DNA of 64,000 nucleotides from Hydractinia symbiolongicarpus (Eukaryota; Cnidaria; Hydrozoa; Anthoathecata; Hydractiniidae): positions 23,369,001-23,433,000 of the forward strand of contig NC_079875.1 in the NCBI RefSeq assembly GCF_029227915.1, read 5' to 3'. Made by a program: the position numbers and the translations under genes. A model generated the notes under the pieces. That model saw only the letters and a program-made list of their open reading frames with translations, was not told the DNA's origin and made no database searches. Shown in pieces: positions 58,075-64,000 of this stretch (position 1 is its first letter; every line of letters starts with the position of its first letter).

Positions 58075-58730
58075 GAAAAAGTTAAATCCTGGTAAAAAAT
58101 TGACTTCTGAAATGCAGCGGTCGTTGCACTTAAGCCAAGTGTTTTGTTGATCTTTAATAAAAGCCCAGTAATGTACTGCTTTTAAGGTACCTGAATGGTT
58201 AATGACGGCGACTTATCTGTACTTATTGCTAAAGGAAATTTAATCAGTAGTGTTACAAGATGTTGTTGTTGTTAGACTAACAGAGAGAAGATTGTTAACC
58301 AAGGAGGAAGATCCAATTAGTTCGTCAATGACTACGTGGAGCGTTTCAGGGACGTCTTGCTGATTGTTGTAATGGAATCTTTTTTGTTTAGAGTATGCAT
58401 TCTGTTTTGCAAAGCCCGCAGGAAATTGAAAGGATCGGTAGGTGAATGGGAGCGATTTTAAAGGAGATTAGGGGATAAAAACATTCTCAGTATTTAAAAC
58501 CCTGCTATTTAAATGTGTCAATAAAATTAGTAAAATAAGTAATATATGGTATTAAACTCACACAGTAAAAACGCATATATGCAGTAAACAGTTCTATTAG
58601 CAAGAATACTAAAAACGTCAACAAATAAATACAGAGAGCAGCGAGCATACACAAAAACAATTAAATATATACAACGATAAATGAGTGAGCATACTACTAT
58701 ATACAGACGAAGTAGCTAATATACAGCTGA
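58075..58730. other. No gene seen; probable 3' untranslated part of DIRS copy 2
   Basis: No frame or repeat recognised. It lies between block A and the recombinase end. Confidence 0.45.
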
Positions 58731-58789
58731 GTCTATATTACAAATATATACATAGTAGGTAATGCTAATATCCAAATCAAATGTATGTT

Positions 58790-59770
58790 AAATTGTAAAT
58801 TGGGAATGTGTGGTAAGGTGCAATGCCATGATACGCTGGGCGGACAGGCGCTGAGATAGTGGCATGTGTCGGTAGAGAAACATAGAATCTGACTTCCAGT
58901 CTCCAAGAATGGAGATGGAATCCAGTGGAACCCCCGCTTCCAGTGCATATGTGGCACCACTCCGTCAAAATGAGTGAGTCCCATATAGGTGTGCAGGAAC
59001 TCCAAGCTCTGTCAAAACTTTTTTAATACAGGCCATAAAAGATCGATAGGTAAAAATACAGTAGCGAATGAGGCAGAGTCATGCCAGCATAATGCTTGAA
59101 AGTTAGCTGGTACATCAGGCTTAAGAGAAAACACATGAGCGACAGCAGCAACTGGGCACAAAGGTGATGATGGAATAGCCACCAGCGGAACAGTAATAAT
59201 ACGCTGACCCAACTGGATGGTTTTACTCCAGCGAACTAGTATCAACAAATGTGAATGGGATAAAACAAAATCAGACCTAGTAAAGTTGATGCGAGCATTG
59301 AAGGCAGGTGACGATGTAGGTAGTAGGTGAGACTTGCGAAATAGGCCAAAAAAGGATCAAGGCAAATAGCCCAAAAAGAGGCATGCTTACTGGAATTTAG
59401 ATTTAAACGAGACCAGATACCAAAAATCAAATTTATGGTAATAGTAAGACAGGGCTGTGGTGGAACACCAAGCATCCGCTTCATACCAGTCAGAACAGAG
59501 GAAAGGACCCAGTTATCAAAGAGTGGATTATGGAACCCCATCTCCCGGTGCAGAAGTCCAACAAAATTGAGGTACACACAAACTGATTGCGGAAGGAGAA
59601 AACGGGCAAGGTAGGCAGCGTACAGACAGAGACTTGATGTATTAGCAGGAACAATATTAGCAGGAACAATCGGGAGGTGCATGAGTTTACAAAATTTATA
59701 ATATGCAGAGCGATGAGTGCGGTGGCTCTTTTTTGTGTTAGCAGAGTAGGTGGCTTCACGAAAAAACAAA
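58790..59770 (-). pseudogene. Tyrosine recombinase of DIRS copy 2, catalytic Arg codon lost
   Basis: The core-binding part is open at 59769-59242: YSANTKKSHRTHRSAYYKFC, SLCLYAAYLARFLLPQSV, VLTGMKRMLG. The catalytic domain continues through frameshifts: VRWSKTIQLGQRIITVPLVA (59240), then GVPAHLYGTHSF (about 58980). There the Arg of the HxxR box is a TGA (a CGA codon would need one C-to-T change). After it come RSGATYALEAGVPLDSISIL and FLYRHMPLSQRL with the candidate Tyr. The stop in the active site makes this copy inactive. Confidence 0.8.
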
Positions 59771-59950
59771 ACTTCAAAAATAAAAAAACGTCCTAACCGA
59801 TAACAGAAAACTTAGCTAATAGATAATAGTACCAGGACTCAGACATGTGTAAAAAGGCAGAGACATTTGCAGAACATATCCCTTGCAGATCAATTTGTTG
59901 CATAAAAGCAAGGATATGTGACGCATCGTCTAACCGGGAAATGTGGTCGG

Positions 59951-60250
59951 CTATAACAAAACTTTTAAGTGAAAGTTGTAAAGAGCAGAAAGCCAAAACA
60001 GGTGCCGAAGGTACTTTACAACAACAATGTTGGATGTGGTACCCTTATTTAACATAGCAACAGCAGCAGTATTGTCACAGTACACATGGATGGTTTTGTT
60101 TTTCCAGGAAGAACACCACCACATCGCAGAAAACACTATGCAGAGCGCTTCTTTGAAGTTGATGTGCATATGAGCAATGGCCGGGTGATCAACAAGAAGG
60201 TGGGAATAAAACCAATCTCCTTGAAAGTAAGCACCCATACCAGTGGAACA
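59951..60250 (-). pseudogene. RNase H of DIRS copy 2
   Basis: The frame 60238-59951 reads GAYFQGDWFYSHLL, INFKEALCIVFSAMWWC and HVYCDNTAAVAMLNKGT. The Glu and the second Asp of RNase H are visible. The first Asp would be just before GAYF. The frame continues toward the recombinase with an SAFLHMSESWYYY-like join. Confidence 0.75.
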
Positions 60251-60479
60251 TGCATTTGTTTCTAAGTCAGTAATGGGACGAGTGTCACAGAGGTCGCACT
60301 TTCCATTAAAAACGTCTAAGAACTGACACCACTAGTGTAATTCGGGTGTCAAGCGACATCGCGAGGCAGGGGACAACAAGGTGTTCATCAGACCAAGCCA
60401 CGGCCACCATACACACCACCTTACAGGCCTAGTTAAGGCGTCCTGCGAGTTGTTGAAGCTGTTTCTTGGAGGCTCTTTT

Positions 60480-61100
60480 CCGGAGGGAGAAAGAGTTGAC
60501 GGTATCTTTTAACGCAGACAATATATTAGCTGGTAAGGAAACCGTGCAATTCACAGAATTTAGAAGGACGCCAAGAAACACAAGCTCCTGACATGGTTAA
60601 CAACTTTAGATGGACTGAATTAGAAGCCCAAAGACACAAGTAAAGCAGGCAAAGCATCGAATGTGGCTTTGCATTCACTCCTGTTTCTCCCAATGATGAG
60701 AAAATCATCAAGGTACATAACTAGGAGGTTGAAGCCTTTCTTAGCCATTATCCACCGAACAGCTTGAGTTATGCGGTGAAAAATACCAGGAGCACTCCTA
60801 CCACCAAAAGGTAGGCGTGTATCCACAATGTAAGAAAAAGTTGAGGCACCCTTGAATTTCCACTTCAAACCTAGTGCAGCATAGTTAGAAGGGTGCACTG
60901 GTACTGACCGGTATGCACGTTTTAGGTCAATTTTTGCCAGAAAACAACCATTACTTATCAGCTTGACAGCGTGATCTATGGTTTGAAATCGTTGTTTTTC
61001 AATGGTAATGTAGATGTTTACCAGGAGGCATTGAGCAGTCATGAATGAGGCGCAGGTACTCACTATCAGGCTTAGGAACAGCCCCCAAGGCACTAACAAT
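60480..61100 (-). pseudogene. Reverse transcriptase of DIRS copy 2
   Basis: The frame 61099-60620 holds ISNGCFLAKIDLKRAYRSVP (first Asp), SNYAALGLKWKFKG, LPFGGRSAPGIFHRITQAVR and LVMYLDDFLIIG (the YxDD box). A frameshift near 60620 leads to a short piece with YLGI-like remains. The sequence is longer and better kept than in copy 1. Confidence 0.85.
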
Positions 61101-61137
61101 AGTAGGCCTGGAGTCTGTCAAGACATAATTGCCAGCA

Positions 61138-62129
61138 CTAATTTATTCTATGATAGTAGCCTACCTTATCAGCAGAATGAGGATTAGTAGCTGAGGAATA
61201 ATTATGCATTTCGGCAGGCGTAAGAGAAATGTCTTCAGGCAAAAGCTGGAACACATGAGTAATTCCATCAAGAAGGAATTCCCTGTCGGGGTCATCAGCT
61301 GGTTCAGTGGTCCATAATTTCAAATTGAGAGGTGAGTAAAACATGGGCAAATCTAGTCAATTAGAAGGTGTGTGTTGACAACCTGGGTGTTGCTTGCCAC
61401 AAACCTGATTACCAACCTTGCGGTTGCAGGAGTGTGACAATTTACAATCCGGTTTTTGACAACCCTTAAGGCGGTTAAAGTTTCGACAAATCTCGATTCC
61501 AGTCTGTGTGTGTGTGTACTTAATGCAGGAAGCGAAGGCCCAGTAAAACCAGGCTTAGACCCCCCTGTACTAGACATAGCGCGTGATTGCATTGCCCAGC
61601 TGGGCATGAGCATAACCTCTTGTAGATGGCTGTTGGCGAAGGACCATGGGTAGCCATAAGTGTGCTGAAGAATCCGATATTCATCATCATACTTTAACAC
61701 TGACTCCCAGGTATACTTCCGAGCCAATTCCATTATTTTAATTGAATATGAGAAGTAGTCTCGCAAGTCAGAGGACGTAGGAAGCCTATTACTACACAAC
61801 AATTAGTAAAAAATTCGCATATTGGCGATTGAAAATTGTTTGAGGTTGACAGACTCCAATTTCGGTTTTGCATGACCAATCGACAACATAATCCTAGTTT
61901 TGTGCACCAGAGTCAGTAGTGATAACTTTTTCTTCCCCAGTAGGCCGCAGACAAGACATAAAATCGACAATTCGTGAAGGCTTACCCTGTCCAGTTCGAA
62001 ATGTTTGGGATGGTTGCAAGAACAGCTCAGAGGAACGATGTTCTTGCTTGCGGTACACGTCTGTGAGGGAGCGTTCCAAAGGATGGCCAAAATTTTCATA
62101 GTCGATGGGCGCAGCAGATGATCGATCAT
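61138..62129 (-). pseudogene. N-terminal pol region of DIRS copy 2
   Basis: Three frames cover a region upstream of the RT: 62129-61803 and an overlapping frame (GKPSRIVDFMSCLRPTGEEK), 61802-61353 (LPTSSDLRDYFSYSIKIMEL, LKYDDEYRILQHTYGYPWSF, CHTPATARLVIRFV), and 61350-61138 (LWTTEPADDPDREFLLDGIT). The same order is seen in copy 1. The function of this part is not known to me; it precedes the RT in related elements. Confidence 0.65.
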
Positions 62130-62519
62130 AAATGGCTGCCTTGTTTGAAGGTTTGGGTCATCACGGGAATGATTAGCTGTGGCTGATGGAGTAACAAGTG
62201 GCTCCGTGAAAAAGGTTTACATCACAGCAAGCTGCACTGAAGTATCTTGTCTACAGGGACGGTGGATGTAAATAAAATTGGGATTAGGCTCCCAGAAGAA
62301 GGTGATGAATACACTTTCTGGCTTATTACAAGCATGAGTACTGTCCAACTTGGACCTATAACTATTCACTGAGAAAATCTTAAAGAGAAAAAACAATCCT
62401 TCAATCACAAACAATACGACACAAGACAGAGCTAACAACATAAACGGACTGGTTACAGAACAAACACAAATGGAAAAAATGTATATGTCAAAAATATATA
62501 ATATAAAAAAGAATTATAT

Positions 62520-62905
62520 AAAACCCTCCTGTGCGCCAGAACTTGTGACTCTGCCTGTAGCTTTCCACATGTGTTACAGGGCCCCAACACTCAGCCTTAC
62601 ACAGAAGGTTGTCATAACAGGACCAGCCTGTACATATTTTGACCAAGGACAGCAGGGTTTTCAAGCCTGAAGACCAAGTTAGTAAACTTGGGCACCTTAC
62701 TGAACTGGGGTAAAAAGTGGGGTCGTTACACCCAAAGACAAGCTGAAAGCAAACCCCCTTGCTAAGCTTCTTTTAAGTTACCAGAGAAGAGTGAGCTGAA
62801 CTCTTTACCCTCTGGGTATTGACGGCAAACTGGTTCGAATGAACTAGCTGGGGTAATATAAAACCGCTCGGATTTACATTTTCCTCCCCCATGACCCTGG
62901 AAGTA
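62520..62905 (+). repeat. Block A repeat, copy 3
   Basis: Contains GCGCCAGAACTTGTGACTCT, CCCCAACACTCAGCCTTACA, ACACCCAAAGACAAG, TGACGGCAAACTGG and TTTTCCTCCCCCATGA. It lies between gag and pol of DIRS copy 2 and matches 57590-58070. Confidence 0.75.
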
Positions 62906-62956
62906 CCGGTTTTATAAACGTAATGATAAATGTATAAGAAAGAAAAAAAAAGCGGA

Positions 62957-63464
62957 TCAACAGCGAACGTCGTGGTCGGACCGAACGCAGTTTTTGAGCC
63001 TGTGGCTCAGCCATCTTTTGGTGAAGTTTGGCTCCCTCAAATTTGATGCTACGCTGAAGAGTGGCATGTTCGTCTTCAAGGCAAGCCAGTTCATTACGAA
63101 GGTCAGTGAGCAGATGAGCTGCTGACTGGTCCTGTGTCTCGGTTGAAGACTTCTGGTGGGTGGATTAACGCTGAGGCGTTGTAGACCGAGCAGATGAAAG
63201 GTGTTGTTCCTGGACATGTTAATCTGAGTCCACTCGAGAGGACAACACTTCTGGAACGTGGCAAAGTCTACTTGGAGGGTTAAAGTCATGATTTTCAACT
63301 GGCTCTTGACAACCAGGGGAACGCGGTCTTCGACACTTAGATTTTTTCTGCGCTGCCAAATGGAGGATGCCTGCTTGTGATGCAGCATGCATCATCGTTG
63401 TCTGAGGAAGCAGCTGATGTATGTACAGAGGATACCAAGGCCAGCTAAATGTAAGTGAAAACAT
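62957..63464 (-). pseudogene. DIRS gag-like region, copy 2
   Basis: The frame 63464-63219 includes KKSKCRRPRSPGCQEPVENH and DFNPPSRLCHVPEVLSS, matching the gag of copy 1. Further down a charged helical stretch is readable in another frame (NELACLEDEHATLQRSIKF, EGAKLHQKMAEPQAQKLR), like the coiled coil of DIRS gag proteins. Frames are broken. Confidence 0.6.
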
Positions 63465-63479
63465 TCATTTTTTAATTTA

Positions 63480-64000
63480 AAATTAGTAGCTTGCTAGCTA
63501 TGTAAAATTCAGCAATGAGTGCAATGATTAGCAAATTCGGCTGAAGAACTGAAGAGGAAAATGAAAACCATGTGCCAACTACATAAACTCTGAGGCAAGG
63601 GATTCTGGGAGGAACCTTCTAGAAGGAGTAGGGCTGACCCACATGGAGTGGAGTACTAGGATACTCAATAGGGGTATGTACATACTGTGGAATTTAAACA
63701 ATGATAAACAAGATTTATCAGTCACTAAAAATGGAAAACCTGAAACGTATAAAAAAAACACACATGAACTGGAAAATAAGACAATAAAAGTTACCGTGTA
63801 GCTTCTTTAAATCCCTAAAGGACTGTGTTTGTCAGATCTCAATGGACAAATAATTGAAATTGAAACCCTCTTTAGACCTGTGTTTCTTAGAGCAGCCAAG
63901 AGAAGAGACACCACCCAACAAGCGTTTGTTCCAGAACAAAGGAATTCCCTAAACAAGAGTTAAAAAGGTTAAGGAGGAAGTGAGGACAATTCTTGTAAAC
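63480..64000. other. No gene seen
   Basis: Nothing recognised; probably the leader of DIRS copy 2 or its flank. Confidence 0.4.

Larger units (their letters stand above)
58733..63464 (-). mobile_element. DIRS-type retroelement, copy 2
   Basis: Minus-strand order is gag-like (63464-62957), block A (62905-62520), pol N-terminal part (62129-61138), RT (61099-60526), RNase H (60250-59951) and tyrosine recombinase (59770-58790). That order defines DIRS/Ngaro-like elements, which integrate by a tyrosine recombinase instead of a DDE integrase. Block A recurs beyond the recombinase, which may be the split direct repeat of such elements. Frameshifts show it is decayed. Outer ends are not exact. Confidence 0.82.

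Overview
This is an AT-rich eukaryotic window made almost entirely of mobile elements. It looks like a cnidarian, probably a hydrozoan: the reason is the mix of short-intron piggyBac, hAT, P-like, THAP-Harbinger, DIRS, BEL, Ty3 and non-LTR elements plus tRNA-derived SINEs. That identification is an inference and no species marker was seen. Only one convincing host gene is visible: the last two exons (203-305 and 969-1027, + strand) of an alpha-2-macroglobulin/thioester-protein gene, ending in the receptor-binding domain.

Layout. 1-1027: a 21-bp tandem repeat, then the host exons, with two SINE fragments in the intron. 1340-1395: a perfect 27-bp-arm hairpin. 1620-9010: a decayed copy of a high-copy, uncharacterised gene with a PIN/XPG-like end, split by a 5.48-kb hAT element (3442-8922) whose two-exon transposase carries an OTU-like domain. 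9.7-10.6 kb: a DIRS RT/RNase H remnant. 13493-15958: a non-autonomous relative of the hAT. 17.6-22.8 kb: a LINE with SGNH, endonuclease and partial RT domains, split by a 1.3-kb terminal-inverted-repeat element, and fused to the 3' half of an unrelated restriction-like-endonuclease LINE (to 24682). 24739-27556: piggyBac 1. 27.5-40.4 kb: mostly empty, with two MITEs (32043-32382, 34499-34659), a BEL/Pao fragment and a THAP transposase fragment. 40445-43348: an intact piggyBac 2 with TTAA target duplications. 44693-51236: a P-superfamily element with two convergent genes, invaded by a Ty3/gypsy pol fragment that cut off the transposase C-terminus. 51.6-57.3 kb: a DIRS element (+) invaded by an ISL2EU-type Harbinger element (52275-55859) with THAP-DDE and SAP-SWIM-YqaJ genes. 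57.6-63.5 kb: a second DIRS element (-).

The genes do not form a pathway. What ties the window together is nesting: at least four elements sit inside others, and in several cases reading frames or target duplications let the insertion be placed to the base. The most intact elements are piggyBac 2, piggyBac 1 and the hAT; their split coding frames join in phase across the predicted introns.
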